NCBI GenBank assembly: GCA_002471805.1
Contig: DKQR01000217.1
Coordinates: 13,993-37,559, forward strand
Origin: Fidelibacterota bacterium UBA7303
Lineage (GTDB): Bacteria; Fidelibacterota; Marinisomatia; Marinisomatales; UBA1611
DNA: 23,567 nt
Direction: 5' to 3'
How positions within the stretch are numbered: position 1 is the stretch's first letter; every line of letters begins with the position of its first letter. The notes beneath the pieces were generated by a model. That model had not been told where the DNA came from, ran no database searches, and saw nothing but the letters and a program-made list of their open reading frames with translations. A program made the translations under genes and the position numbers. Positions 1-9,390 of the stretch are shown here, in pieces.

Positions 1-1667
1 TCGTCATATCTTTGGATCCGCTGAAATAATAATGCCTGACGCAAAATGGCCAGGGGCGAGATTGCTGCATCCGGATTTTGTTCAACGAGGAATTTCAGCT
101 CTTCAATGGCTTCACTGGTTTTTCTCTGCCTTATCAACAGTTCCGCGTTGAGAAAATGTTTAAACAGCTTTTGTTCTTCCAACTGATTCGTGCGGTAGTA
201 CTGAGTGAGAATATCCTTTAATTCCATTAGATCATTAAAAGATGGTTCAGCAGGTGGAATGGAACTTAATTCCGCCTCGATCAGGGTCAAGGTGGAATCT
301 GGATCCCCTGTTAAGAAGTGGACAAGGATCCGTTTTTGGCGCAGGGCCCTTTGATCCTGCTTCAATAAAACTTTATTGAGAAGCTCAAGCGCATTCTCAG
401 ATTTTCCCTGGGCGATCAAAACATCTGTAATCCGGATAATTATTTTCTGATTCAATAGATTGTCTGGATTTTTCCCCTGGGCGGATTGAAATAATCCCAG
501 TGCCCGGTCGAAATCCTGCAATATCCTGTATTGTATTTCCCCAAGACGAAAGTAAGCCTCAGCCAGGAGATGAGATCCGGGTAAGGAGTATAACAGAGAA
601 TCATATATTTCCAGGCTGGCTTCCAGGTGGACAGGAGATACAGCGGTATTTACCTGAAATGGATCTTCAAAGAAAAGATTTTGATCAAAAAAGTAAGGTA
701 TCAGATTGGATTTGTGTATGGGAATAACCTGATCCTCAAATGTCTTGGCCAGCCCAAGTAGCGCTTTCCCGGCTGTTTCTGAGATGGCCGTCTGTTTTAG
801 AATAAAATTATAGGCATCGATAGCAACAATATATTCTCTTTCTTTTCTGAGATCGTTGGCAAACGTCAACCATTTTTTTTCGTTCCATTGCCCCGTTGCA
901 GTCCAGGTTTTATAAGCATTAAATGCATCAATGTAATTCTGCTGTTTGAAATGGAGATCTGCCAATATTGGAAGAACAACCTTGGGTTTTTCCGCAGCAG
1001 CTTTTTCCAGTTTATTCAGGATAATTTCTACTGCATCCTTATCATCGCTCATGTTTAATATACTTCTCTGGATCATCCCAATCCGTCGGGAGTCCATTTT
1101 CATATTCAGCAGATACTCGTCCATTGCTTTATCATACACCTGCCTCGATTGGTAAAATGTACCGGCCTCGTAAGTTAGAAATGTGGGACCAAATTTCCCC
1201 CGGCCAATTGTCAGCAGGCGGCCTAATTCCTTATCGAGATTGTATCTGCCGTAAATGGATACCATCATGCGGTAATAGGAGCGATTATCCTTGAATTGAT
1301 TTATACCAGCGGTCCAGACAGATTTGGCCTGCTTTATTTCATCATTTAAAAAATGAAATTCCCCCAGCTCAATATAGGTTTGAATGTCATTGGGCTGGTT
1401 TTTCAGCTGAGTTCTTAAAAAAACAATTCCCTCTTCATATTTTCTATGTTTCCGATAGAGAGTTCGCAGTTGGCGGATGACGGTATGATTCCTTGGGTTT
1501 TTAATATAAAGATCAGAATAGATGGCAAGGGCTCCATCCGCGTCACCCCTCCGTTCCAGCATTTGGGCTGTTTTTAAAGCAGCATTGATATTCTGCTTTT
1601 GTTGAGCCGGGAGCAGGGAGTAACCGGTAAAAATAATTACAAATATATATAAATATGTATTATTCAA
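1..1667 (-). CDS. Exported TPR-repeat protein, partial (C-terminus beyond left edge)
   Basis: Open reading frame without a stop from 1667 to the window edge, about 555 residues seen. It begins at TTG (1665-1667), overlapping the end of the DUF4175-like gene by 8 bases, with AGAGG nine bases upstream; no ATG is available near this point. The N-terminus has a short hydrophobic stretch (residues 4-19, ending LLPAQ) that looks like a signal peptide without a lipobox. The rest is alpha-helical with TPR-like units, for example GDADGALAIYSDLYIKNP and ALGLFQSAQGKNPDNL, with recurring A/G-Y-F patterns typical of tetratricopeptide solenoids. Such proteins usually scaffold protein assemblies in the periplasm. 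Position directly downstream of DUF4159 and DUF4175-like genes suggests a partner in the same envelope machinery (inference). The specific function is unknown. Confidence 0.85.
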   Translation of the reverse strand, partial: MNNTYLYIFVIIFTGYSLLPAQQKQNINAALKTAQMLERRGDADGALAIYSDLYIKNPRNHTVIRQLRTLYRKHRKYEEGIVFLRTQLKNQPNDIQTYIELGEFHFLNDEIKQAKSVWTAGINQFKDNRSYYRMMVSIYGRYNLDKELGRLLTIGRGKFGPTFLTYEAGTFYQSRQVYDKAMDEYLLNMKMDSRRIGMIQRSILNMSDDKDAVEIILNKLEKAAAEKPKVVLPILADLHFKQQNYIDAFNAYKTWTATGQWNEKKWLTFANDLRKEREYIVAIDAYNFILKQTAISETAGKALLGLAKTFEDQVIPIHKSNLIPYFFDQNLFFEDPFQVNTAVSPVHLEASLEIYDSLLYSLPGSHLLAEAYFRLGEIQYRILQDFDRALGLFQSAQGKNPDNLLNQKIIIRITDVLIAQGKSENALELLNKVLLKQDQRALRQKRILVHFLTGDPDSTLTLIEAELSSIPPAEPSFNDLMELKDILTQYYRTNQLEEQKLFKHFLNAELLIRQRKTSEAIEELKFLVEQNPDAAISPLAILRQALLFQRIQRYD

Positions 1668-4600
1668 CGATATCAGCCTCTGTTGGTCTTATCTCGACTT
1701 GTATTTGGCTTAATGAGTTAAAATAACGCTTAATCATATTCTGATGCTCCCGGGAATAACCGGCATTGATCGCTTTATTTAATGCCTGTAGCGCGAGGTT
1801 TTGTCTCTGTCCCATATCTGCAGGCAGTCCGCCCGGTCCCTCAAATACAATTGCCGGATCTGGAGTAGTTGATTTTCTTTGTTCTTTAAAACCCCGCTGG
1901 GTCATAGAGGTTTGACTATCCAGCATTCGAGACAGGATTCGCTGCTGCCGCTGATGTGTTTTGGGGGTAAATCTATTTTTTTGTAGATCTTTAATCACTT
2001 TGTCCATATCCGCTCTCATTCCGGAAAAATCACCCTGGCCATGGGTTCCAGATTGCTTCATTTCCTTCATGAGCTGATCCAGGGATTTTCTTATCCCTTG
2101 CTGTTTTTGAAGCATTTGCTGCATCATCTGCTGCTGTGCTGTAGCTGCCATCTGACCCAGAGCAAGCTGCATTCCCTGCTGGTTAAGGCCTTGCTGCTGA
2201 CCGGCCATCTGCTGCATCATCTGCAAAAATTGTTCATAGCCGCTGGATGATCCTGAACTTTCCATTTGCTGGATGCTGTTAAACATTCCCATTGCGGCTT
2301 CGTTCAGACCCTCCATAGCCCGGTCTTGTTTTTTCCCTGCCTGGGAAACCTGGCGCTCTGTCAGATTTCTTTTTGCCTCTTCCATCCCGGCATTGGCCTT
2401 GCCCATGGCCTGACCAATATCCGGTGTTATAGCAAATGTCTGTTTAGACAGATCCATCATCTGGCTCATGATCGATTTCAGCTGGTCCTGCAGTACCTGC
2501 TGCTGAACAGCAAAATCGCGTAGCCGGGGAGAATTTCTGGATGTTGTTTTCACATTCGTCTTCAACTGTTCTTCCTGACTGGAAAGATAGAGGAGGTCTC
2601 TAATGGTCTCTTGGAATTTTTCCACCATTTCTGATACTGTTTCCTGCTGGAATTGTTGCTTGAGGTCGGTTATTTCCTGCATGATTGTTTGCATGTTATT
2701 CAAGGACTGTTCACTGGTTTTCTGGGCCTGGGCTCTGTTTTGCTTGGCCAGGTTTTTCATTGTTTTCCCCAGAAGTTCTTCCGTGGTTTCCAAAATAGGA
2801 TCCTGGGAAAACTCCGTTAAATCCTCAGCTGTTTTTTCACTAAAAGGTTTTATCATTTCAGCTGCTTCCTCAATGAGATCCTCAACAGCATTTAATTCTT
2901 CCATATTCCTTTTTTCTTCCTGAGCCAGTCGGGCGAGAGTAGATGCATCTTCATTTTGCAGTCGGTTCATTTCCTGATCAAGGGCGTTCTGCTGCTCCAT
3001 TAACTGCTGCATACGGGTTTCAAGTTCATCCATCTTTTGTTCAGCTTGCAATCTACGGAATATTTCCAGGTAACGGTCTAAATCCTGTTCTATCTGTTCC
3101 ATGTTGTCCGCCAGATCACTCAGGGATTGCTGGATTGATTTCATATCCATTTCATTGAGGGCTTTTTGGAGCTCATCCATGGAATTCATCATTTCTTCGG
3201 GCAGGATATTCTGGATCAATTCCGAAAGTTCTTTGAATTTATCCATCAGGGCTGGAGAAAAAAGATCATGCTTTTCACCCTCCTGCACGATCGAGTTAAG
3301 CGCCTCCGCCATTTTTTCCAGGTTTTGCAGTTCTTCAGCGGCTTTTTCAAGCACATCTTTCATTTCCTGCTGCTGCTCCCACTTGAGGTCTGTTGCCTTG
3401 AGTGCTTCCAGATTCAGTGCTTCAAGATGGTCCCGGAGTTCCTGGAATTCATCCATGTTATCTGTCAGATCTTCTACAAATTGGGACTCATTTTCCTCGG
3501 AAGATTCGTAAAGGTCAGCCAAAGAGGGAACCCGGGCTACGAATGTGGAGGAGATTGTTTTATTGGGTCCGGAAATGACATCGTTATCAGATAATTCAAA
3601 ATGGAAATGGACCTCATCTTCCGGCATCAGCATCATATCCAATAGATCCCAATTCGTTTTAATTGATTGAATAATGGTATCTGCGTTCAGCTCTGTGATC
3701 GTAAACATGGCAACGTAGGGATCTGCTTCCAGGAAAGCAGGCCGTCGAACCTCATAGGCAACCTGTAAATCTGAAAATCCATAATCGTCTTCAATCTCCA
3801 GATGAAAAGGGACGGACATATTGCTGCCCAATTCAGTTATGGGAGCGGGTTTTACGATCATCATAGAGGGCTTATGGTCAGGAATAATTTCCAGGGCATA
3901 AGGTACAGGATCCCGGTTGGTTATGCCCCGGGTGTCTACGAGATTTATGGTGAATTCCCCTTCTTCCATGAATTTGAAGTTTCCCGTTGCTTTTTTGTTC
4001 ATTGTCAACAAGGGTCTCTGTTGATTGTTTATATGGAAATAGGCGGATTTAAGTGTGCGGTTGGATGAAAGATTTACCTGTATGTCAGAACCTTTTAAAC
4101 CTTGCACCACAGCAATATTACCCTCCTGCGTTTCTGCGGGAAGTTTGCTGTAATCCGGCGGTACAACTGTGATCTGGAAAGACTCAAATACAGGTCGGTC
4201 TGTTACGAAAATTGTGTCCGGATTTGAAGCCACTTCCATCCAAGCTTCCCAAAAATGCGTGGCTGGTACGTATGCTTCATATACATAGTCCTGGAATAGT
4301 TCCGGCAGGTTAAACAGGTAAAAGCCGGAAGTGCTGCGGCTTGAAGAAAATTGCAATGATAATGAATCCCGTTCCTGGGTCGCTGCTTGGGAGGGAACCA
4401 GGCGCAGGTGAACAGAGTCAGGCTTTGCGCCGGAAGAATGAATTTTTACATTGGCTGGCTCTCCCCCTAGAATATGGATATCTCTGCTGAGACTGATTAG
4501 GGAGAAAGGCTTGGGTGCAGGGAACTCCAAATTTGGATGCCCCCAGCGGTAGAATGCATCTGCGGTCTTTTGGTATCGAAACGAAAAAAGCAAAATAATG

Positions 4601-5085
4601 ATGATCCACACAGACAGGACACCCATTTTCAGCATAATGATCTTTGGATCAAAAATGAGTTTTTTAAAATCAAGCACTTTTAATTTTGCCTTGATGGATG
4701 AAATATAAGATTCTGCTAATTCCTGAGACTGATTATCATACCTGCCCTCATCCAACTGATTTGCATTTAAAATTGTATCCGGTTTTTCCGGGAAGACAGC
4801 ATCCCCTATCCTATCGGCAAGTTCTTTGATTTGATATCTTTTTACCCTATCTATCCGAGCGCTCAACCAGGTAACCGTGGTAAAAAATAATATAAAGCCT
4901 GTGACACCAAGTATAGTATAAATCATAGCCAGTTTACTGCTTGGTGAAAAATAAAAAACTGTTTCCAGCTGCAGTGCAATCAGAAATAAAATAGAGAAAA
5001 CGATTGTAACCGTCATTCCGCCTATTAGAACATCCTGGATGAACTTGATTTTGCGGATTTTGAGAAGATAGCTGCGTATTTTCAT
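1660..5085 (-). CDS. DUF4175-like membrane-anchored coiled-coil protein
   Basis: A 1141-residue protein. Three hydrophobic segments lie near the N-terminus (about residues 17-40, 52-75 and 149-169). They are followed by a probably periplasmic beta-rich part (about 180-530, PPDY and immunoglobulin-like spacing), then a very long charged coiled coil (about 540-900, rich in E, L, M, Q), a Q/M/G-rich stretch (about 945-1005), and a compact C-terminus with GPGGLPADMGQRQ. This layout resembles DUF4175 / TIGR02302-type proteins; family assignment is from recalled architecture, not a search. Its ATG follows the TAG of the DUF4159 gene with no gap, so the two are probably translated together; no Shine-Dalgarno sequence is visible. 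In FCB genomes relatives accompany Bat/MoxR/DUF58 genes linked to envelope stress or aerotolerance. The molecular function is unknown. Confidence 0.85.
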   Translation of the reverse strand: MKIRSYLLKIRKIKFIQDVLIGGMTVTIVFSILFLIALQLETVFYFSPSSKLAMIYTILGVTGFILFFTTVTWLSARIDRVKRYQIKELADRIGDAVFPEKPDTILNANQLDEGRYDNQSQELAESYISSIKAKLKVLDFKKLIFDPKIIMLKMGVLSVWIIIILLFSFRYQKTADAFYRWGHPNLEFPAPKPFSLISLSRDIHILGGEPANVKIHSSGAKPDSVHLRLVPSQAATQERDSLSLQFSSSRSTSGFYLFNLPELFQDYVYEAYVPATHFWEAWMEVASNPDTIFVTDRPVFESFQITVVPPDYSKLPAETQEGNIAVVQGLKGSDIQVNLSSNRTLKSAYFHINNQQRPLLTMNKKATGNFKFMEEGEFTINLVDTRGITNRDPVPYALEIIPDHKPSMMIVKPAPITELGSNMSVPFHLEIEDDYGFSDLQVAYEVRRPAFLEADPYVAMFTITELNADTIIQSIKTNWDLLDMMLMPEDEVHFHFELSDNDVISGPNKTISSTFVARVPSLADLYESSEENESQFVEDLTDNMDEFQELRDHLEALNLEALKATDLKWEQQQEMKDVLEKAAEELQNLEKMAEALNSIVQEGEKHDLFSPALMDKFKELSELIQNILPEEMMNSMDELQKALNEMDMKSIQQSLSDLADNMEQIEQDLDRYLEIFRRLQAEQKMDELETRMQQLMEQQNALDQEMNRLQNEDASTLARLAQEEKRNMEELNAVEDLIEEAAEMIKPFSEKTAEDLTEFSQDPILETTEELLGKTMKNLAKQNRAQAQKTSEQSLNNMQTIMQEITDLKQQFQQETVSEMVEKFQETIRDLLYLSSQEEQLKTNVKTTSRNSPRLRDFAVQQQVLQDQLKSIMSQMMDLSKQTFAITPDIGQAMGKANAGMEEAKRNLTERQVSQAGKKQDRAMEGLNEAAMGMFNSIQQMESSGSSSGYEQFLQMMQQMAGQQQGLNQQGMQLALGQMAATAQQQMMQQMLQKQQGIRKSLDQLMKEMKQSGTHGQGDFSGMRADMDKVIKDLQKNRFTPKTHQRQQRILSRMLDSQTSMTQRGFKEQRKSTTPDPAIVFEGPGGLPADMGQRQNLALQALNKAINAGYSREHQNMIKRYFNSLSQIQVEIRPTEADIVE

Positions 5086-5730
5086 CTACTGGGTCAGGGC
5101 AAAATAAATGATATTGGTACCCATTTTTAGCGCTGCTTCACGAATGGTCCAAGAATCCTTGTGTACACTTGCATCTTCCCAGCCGTCCCCCAGATCAGAT
5201 TCAAATGTATAAAGCACGATCAATTTTTCATTATCAAACAAGCCCAGGGCTTGAGGAGGATTGTTGTCATGTTCATGCACTTTTGGCAATCCTGATTTCA
5301 TGATAAAATAGGATGAAAAAATAGAATGAGTGTGGGGAAGGGGAATAAAATCCTTGTTGGGGAATACCCGTTTCATTTCCCTCCTGAATGATTGATCCAT
5401 GCCGTAATTATCATCAGCGTGGAGAAAAGCACCGTTCATAAGCATGGACCGCAGTGCAATCACCTCGTCATTCGTAAAACGGATGTTGCCATGTCCAGTA
5501 AGATAGAGATATGGATAATATCCAGCATCCGCATCCGTTAATTTTAAGCGAACTTCTTGCGGGTTTACAGACATAGGTGTATGAGTTTGTATAAATTCGA
5601 GCAGGTTGGGAAGGCTGCTGGGATCACTGTACCAGTCACCACCGCCACTATAATGAATTCTTGCTATGGTAAATTTTTGAGCAGAAAGAATGCTCATGAG
5701 GGAAAAAATAAATATTGATTTTTTAACCAT
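5086..5730 (-). CDS. DUF4159 domain-containing exported protein
   Basis: A 214-residue protein with an N-terminal signal peptide (hydrophobic residues 5-16, likely cleavage after ILSAQ), then a single DUF4159 domain. Recognisable family features are RIHYSGGGDWY near the start, PYLYLTGHG, the FTNDEVIALRSML segment, GAFLHADDNYG, and FPNKDFIPLPHTHSIFSS. The fold is related to class-I glutamine-amidotransferase/ThuA-like domains, but no enzymatic role is established. It is the first gene of a minus-strand operon and abuts the DUF4175-like gene. The ATG at 5728-5730 is preceded only by an AGG two bases away, so the start rests on the signal peptide. In related phyla DUF4159 genes neighbour DUF4175, vWA and MoxR genes (known context), which supports an envelope role. 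Confidence 0.88.
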   Translation of the reverse strand: MVKKSIFIFSLMSILSAQKFTIARIHYSGGGDWYSDPSSLPNLLEFIQTHTPMSVNPQEVRLKLTDADAGYYPYLYLTGHGNIRFTNDEVIALRSMLMNGAFLHADDNYGMDQSFRREMKRVFPNKDFIPLPHTHSIFSSYFIMKSGLPKVHEHDNNPPQALGLFDNEKLIVLYTFESDLGDGWEDASVHKDSWTIREAALKMGTNIIYFALTQ

Positions 5731-5847
5731 AGCCTATGAATGTTTTTACCAGGAGATATGTTCCTTTTTTCAAGGTGCGAAAGTTAACCTGGAATTTATT
5801 AGTCTCTTCTTGTAAAAAACCCAGGAATCATGGAATTTTGAAGATAC

Positions 5848-7698
5848 ATGTTTGTCCACAAACATAGTCGCTATTTTATATCGGTTATTTTCGCGGGGAT
5901 ACTTTTTGGCCAGGTTCCTGGTGAAAAAGAACCCCGAACATTTCTATTTGGCCTTATCAAGTTTGATAAAGAATCACCTTATGAATCCGGATATTGGTTT
6001 GATAAATGGTTTCGATCCCGGGAATTTGCTGCTCCTGTAACCCTTATCCCCATCGAGTTACGATACGGTGTTGGTTTTAATGGCGCTTTTTCCGGAAGCA
6101 TATCAAATCCTTCCGCAAAAGATGAAAAAGGGAACATTAAGTATGAAGATGATACGATTGAACAACTTGATCAGGGGTTTACAAATATTTGGGGATCAGC
6201 AATTGATCTAGATCTTGGGCTGGTGAATTTACCCCATTATATAATTAGAACCAGCTGGATGAATATGATGACAGGACTTAATTACAGAAGAAGCAGTATA
6301 TTTTCCCCAGCCTTTCTTCCTTATTCAGTCTGGGGCAATACAACACCAAGCTGGGGTGAAAAAAAGAAATTTTCCCCGTTGATAAACGAATTCTTGATAA
6401 CCAATACTCTGCAATGGCAACCCTTCAACTTCTGGTATTTGAACTTTCGCTATGCCTATGGTTTTGCAACCGCGAAATTTTATACAACCAATAATGAAAT
6501 ATGGGATGAAGCCCCTACAGGCTCAGGAACATCCATGGCCCTGGGCGTGGGAATACGGTTTATCCTGGATCCTGGAAAATCCAATCGATTTACACTTGGA
6601 CTGGATTTTCGCCATTCGTACACCAAGATCAACACTATCAAGGATCCGGGAGACCTGACCCCGATCCGCGATTTTGATCTTGCAAATTATGGATTATATC
6701 TGACCATTTCTGCATTTTACGGCGGGAAGCGAACTATTGGCGATGAAGCGAAAAAATTATACTATCATAGGGATTATATCAGTGCCAGGAATGAATTTAA
6801 CCGATTTCTGAGAGAGTACCCTTCCCATGCCCATCGCAACCGGGCCCTTGAATACCTGGAGATCTGTGAACGAAAAATTCCATACGTAATCATGGAAGAA
6901 GGTATCGTATTGGACGATAAAGGCAAAACGGAGCAGGCCCTGACGAAATATCTGCAAGCCAAATCACTTGTAAAGAACGATACCATTATTATGTTCGCCC
7001 TGGATGGCCGTTTGGATCAGATTGCACTAGACTGGATGAATGAAGCAGAAATGCTTTTACCTGCTGAACGTTACGATGAGGCCATGGCCATTGTTCGCCG
7101 CGTGGCCAAGTTTTCTGGCCATGGTTCCAAGGCGCTTCGCCGGTTCAAGTCCTATACAATATTAGGGAATGGAAAGGAACTGCAAAAAGCCGGATTCATC
7201 GGGAAAGCCATGGGCAAGTATGCTGAAGCATTGAGTATGAATCCTGAACTGCTGTTTATGGTAAAAGCATTGCAGTACAAGGCAGGGATTCAAATGGTAA
7301 ATCTTGCTGCGGAAGCTGATGAATTTGATGAAATTTACCTGGCCATAGAATCTCTGAAGTATGCCAGGGAACTTTCTGGAGGAATTGGCAATAAAAATGA
7401 GAAACTGCTGACGGACCTGCAGAATAAATTAGATGCTTATGATGAATACAAGGCGAATTTACGTATTGAGGAACGAATGAATCTGGCTCGAGAAAAACAA
7501 GCCCTGGCCCGCTCTGAACGTCTGGAGCTGGGGATGACCCTGCCCCAGATTCAGGAACTCATGGGTGATCCTCACGAAAAGGTGATTGGAGGTAACGGGG
7601 AGGATCCAAATGAACAACTCTGGATCTATTTTGTAGATAAGAAAACACTGCAGCTGTCCTTTCAGGATTATTTGCTTTTCAAGATAGAAGAAATATAG
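5848..7698 (+). CDS. Putative outer-membrane barrel / TPR / BamE-like fusion protein
   Basis: A 616-residue protein that I do not recognise as a named family. A signal peptide (residues 8-22, ending FGQ) precedes about 265 residues rich in aromatic residues and alternating strands (for example WYLNFRYAYGFATAKFY and NYGLYLTISAFYGG), typical of an outer-membrane beta-barrel or barrel-like domain. From about 300 to 545 it is helical with TPR-like units (DYISARNEFNRFLREYPSH, AMGKYAEALSMNPE). The last 60 residues resemble SmpA/OmlA/BamE: LELGMTLPQIQELMGDP at about 559-575, followed by LWIYFVDKKTLQLSF. The reading starts at ATG 5848 with a weak GAAG upstream. It is divergent from the DUF4159 operon and ends 4 bases before the convergent AI-2E-family gene. 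A role in outer-membrane assembly or surface scaffolding is inference. Confidence 0.8.
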   Translation: MFVHKHSRYFISVIFAGILFGQVPGEKEPRTFLFGLIKFDKESPYESGYWFDKWFRSREFAAPVTLIPIELRYGVGFNGAFSGSISNPSAKDEKGNIKYEDDTIEQLDQGFTNIWGSAIDLDLGLVNLPHYIIRTSWMNMMTGLNYRRSSIFSPAFLPYSVWGNTTPSWGEKKKFSPLINEFLITNTLQWQPFNFWYLNFRYAYGFATAKFYTTNNEIWDEAPTGSGTSMALGVGIRFILDPGKSNRFTLGLDFRHSYTKINTIKDPGDLTPIRDFDLANYGLYLTISAFYGGKRTIGDEAKKLYYHRDYISARNEFNRFLREYPSHAHRNRALEYLEICERKIPYVIMEEGIVLDDKGKTEQALTKYLQAKSLVKNDTIIMFALDGRLDQIALDWMNEAEMLLPAERYDEAMAIVRRVAKFSGHGSKALRRFKSYTILGNGKELQKAGFIGKAMGKYAEALSMNPELLFMVKALQYKAGIQMVNLAAEADEFDEIYLAIESLKYARELSGGIGNKNEKLLTDLQNKLDAYDEYKANLRIEERMNLAREKQALARSERLELGMTLPQIQELMGDPHEKVIGGNGEDPNEQLWIYFVDKKTLQLSFQDYLLFKIEEI

Positions 7699-7702
7699 AT
7701 CC

Positions 7703-8809
7703 CTAAATCAAATGGGAATTCTGGGAGGCAAAACTGATCTCCTGAATGACAACTTTGATTATTCCAGCAGCCGGCACGGCGAATAACATGCCAAGCGGTC
7801 CCATTAAAATTCCACCTATCAATAATGCGATCATAACGATCATGGGATGTAAACCTGTACTCTCGCCCACAACAATGGGTGTCACAAAATTATTATCAAT
7901 CTGCTGAACAATGATGAACATCAATATAATATCTAAGATGAAAAAAGGGGAGGGAACAGCGCCAAGAAGATAATGTCCCATAGCAGCACTGTTGCCTAGG
8001 TTGTTCATAATAGCGATCAAAATGGCAGGAATCATACCAACGAATGGCCCCACCATGGGAATTAAATTCGCAAATCCTGCAATGATACCGATAAATACGA
8101 TTAAGGTCAGATTCGCCCCGACCTGGTTTAAAATAAATAAGCCGAGAATTGAAAGTAAAGCCACAGTCACTGCGGCGAAAAGCTGGCCCATTAAAAATTT
8201 TGATACCTGTTGTTCCACATTGTAGATCAACCGTAATCCTATCTCAAAATATCTGTTTGGTATGAATCTTACCATGGACCTTTTGAAACTGTAATACTCC
8301 ACTAGTACAATAATGGTAAAGATCAAGGTCATAACTATAATAAAAATAATATTTCCGGTTGTGCTCAGCAGGCCAAGTATATTTTGAAAAACGTTGCTTA
8401 GTTTTCCCTGTAACCCGGTAATGATCTCTGAACTTTCCGGGATTAGATTCAGCATGGAATCGGGTATCATGACTTGAATTTTATCCGATAAAGCAATCAA
8501 ACTGTTTGAAAATTCCTGCTCCTGAAGTTTTGTCGAAAATTCTTTGATCTGCTGACCAAAATTTGACATAAAACTTCCTAAAAACCAGGTGAAAGCCACT
8601 ATGGCAGATCCTACAATCAGCAACACGCTTAGTCCACGATTATGAATCCTACGTTCCAGGGTATCTACTGCGGGGAGAAATATGGAAGTGAAAATGAATG
8701 AAAGAACCAGCATGATCAAAACCAAAGAAATAAAAGGGAATAAAATCCAGATAACTCCCGCCATAACCAGCCCCACCATTAAGCGATATATTTTTAGAGT
8801 TGCATCCAT
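7703..8809 (-). CDS. AI-2E family (PerM/UPF0118) membrane transporter
   Basis: A 368-residue polytopic membrane protein with the usual family length. Two hydrophobic segments fill residues 8-40, a third lies near 60-80, an amphipathic soluble loop runs about 85-145, and further helices occupy the C-terminal half. Typical family sequences are visible: GFANLIPMVGPFVG, then PIVVGESTGLHPMIVMIALL and GPLGMLFAVPAAGI close to the end. Members export autoinducer-2 or other small solutes, or act as Na+/H+ antiporters, so the substrate cannot be told from sequence. Its ATG overlaps the TAA of the upstream cyclic-nucleotide-binding gene (TAATG), which implies translational coupling and a shared transcript. 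Confidence 0.92.
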   Translation of the reverse strand: MDATLKIYRLMVGLVMAGVIWILFPFISLVLIMLVLSFIFTSIFLPAVDTLERRIHNRGLSVLLIVGSAIVAFTWFLGSFMSNFGQQIKEFSTKLQEQEFSNSLIALSDKIQVMIPDSMLNLIPESSEIITGLQGKLSNVFQNILGLLSTTGNIIFIIVMTLIFTIIVLVEYYSFKRSMVRFIPNRYFEIGLRLIYNVEQQVSKFLMGQLFAAVTVALLSILGLFILNQVGANLTLIVFIGIIAGFANLIPMVGPFVGMIPAILIAIMNNLGNSAAMGHYLLGAVPSPFFILDIILMFIIVQQIDNNFVTPIVVGESTGLHPMIVMIALLIGGILMGPLGMLFAVPAAGIIKVVIQEISFASQNSHLI

Positions 8810-9294
8810 TACTGGGGTTTTTCCATTAAAAGTTTATTGGCCTCCCGCAGTCGTTCCGTCAGAACTTGGGAAAGATTCAATAAAATTTTATTGCCCATTT
8901 CAGGGAAACGGGAAATAAGGGACATGAGATCTGTTCGAAAAAACCCGATGAGATGAGATGGACTTGTTGCCTCCGCCTGGGCAGAACGGGGTTCTTCATC
9001 CAAGAGCGCCATTTCCCCAAAAAAATTATCATTGGTTAATGAGGCGAACACAATTCCTGATTCGGGATCCTTAATAACCACAGAACCAGATAAAATCAAA
9101 TACATGCCTTCGCCGAGGGATCCTTTCTTAAAAATAATTTCCCCTTTTTTATAATTCCGCTTATGAATCAAGCGCGATATTTCTTTGAATTGTTTAGGAG
9201 TCAGTTCGTTGAAAACAGGTACAGACTGTAAAGCGTGTATAACAGGGCTATCTGCATTTTTTTTATTGAAATAATTTTCCCAAAGGGGTTTCAT
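8809..9294 (-). CDS. Cyclic nucleotide-binding domain protein (no HTH)
   Basis: A 161-residue protein consisting almost entirely of one Crp/CAP-type nucleotide-binding domain. The beta-roll begins near residue 24 (VFNELTPKQFKEIS, YKKGEIIFKKG), and the phosphate-binding cassette FGEMALLDEEPRSAQA lies at 92-107. It keeps the glutamate (E94) and arginine (R103) that bind the ribose and cyclic phosphate. After the C-helix the protein stops: there is no helix-turn-helix DNA-binding domain, so it is not a Crp-like transcription factor. Translation starts at ATG 9292-9294 with AGGAG about nine bases upstream. The downstream AI-2E-family gene overlaps by one base. A plausible role is ligand-dependent control of that membrane protein or another partner (inference). 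Confidence 0.92.
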   Translation of the reverse strand: MKPLWENYFNKKNADSPVIHALQSVPVFNELTPKQFKEISRLIHKRNYKKGEIIFKKGSLGEGMYLILSGSVVIKDPESGIVFASLTNDNFFGEMALLDEEPRSAQAEATSPSHLIGFFRTDLMSLISRFPEMGNKILLNLSQVLTERLREANKLLMEKPQ

Positions 9295-9390
9295 TTAATT
9301 TATCTCCTGATAACTGGTGCAGTTTAGACCTGTAAATGCCTTAAATCAAGTTTCAGATTGATAAAGTGAAATCATCATTGGAGGTCGGAG

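Noticed and set aside
2100..2290. CTG/CAG-rich low-complexity DNA that might be a tandem repeat
   Set aside because: It encodes the Q/M-rich stretch of the DUF4175-like protein in frame; the units are irregular and no exact repeat array is present.
2040..3600. Several plus-strand reading frames of 70-140 codons opposite the DUF4175-like gene
   Set aside because: They are antisense to a well-supported coiled-coil gene; their Ser/Phe/His/Leu-rich translations reflect the reverse complement of Glu/Gln/Met codons and show no domain.
7699..7702. A bidirectional terminator between the convergent genes
   Set aside because: Only four bases separate the stop codons and no hairpin with a T tract is visible across the junction.
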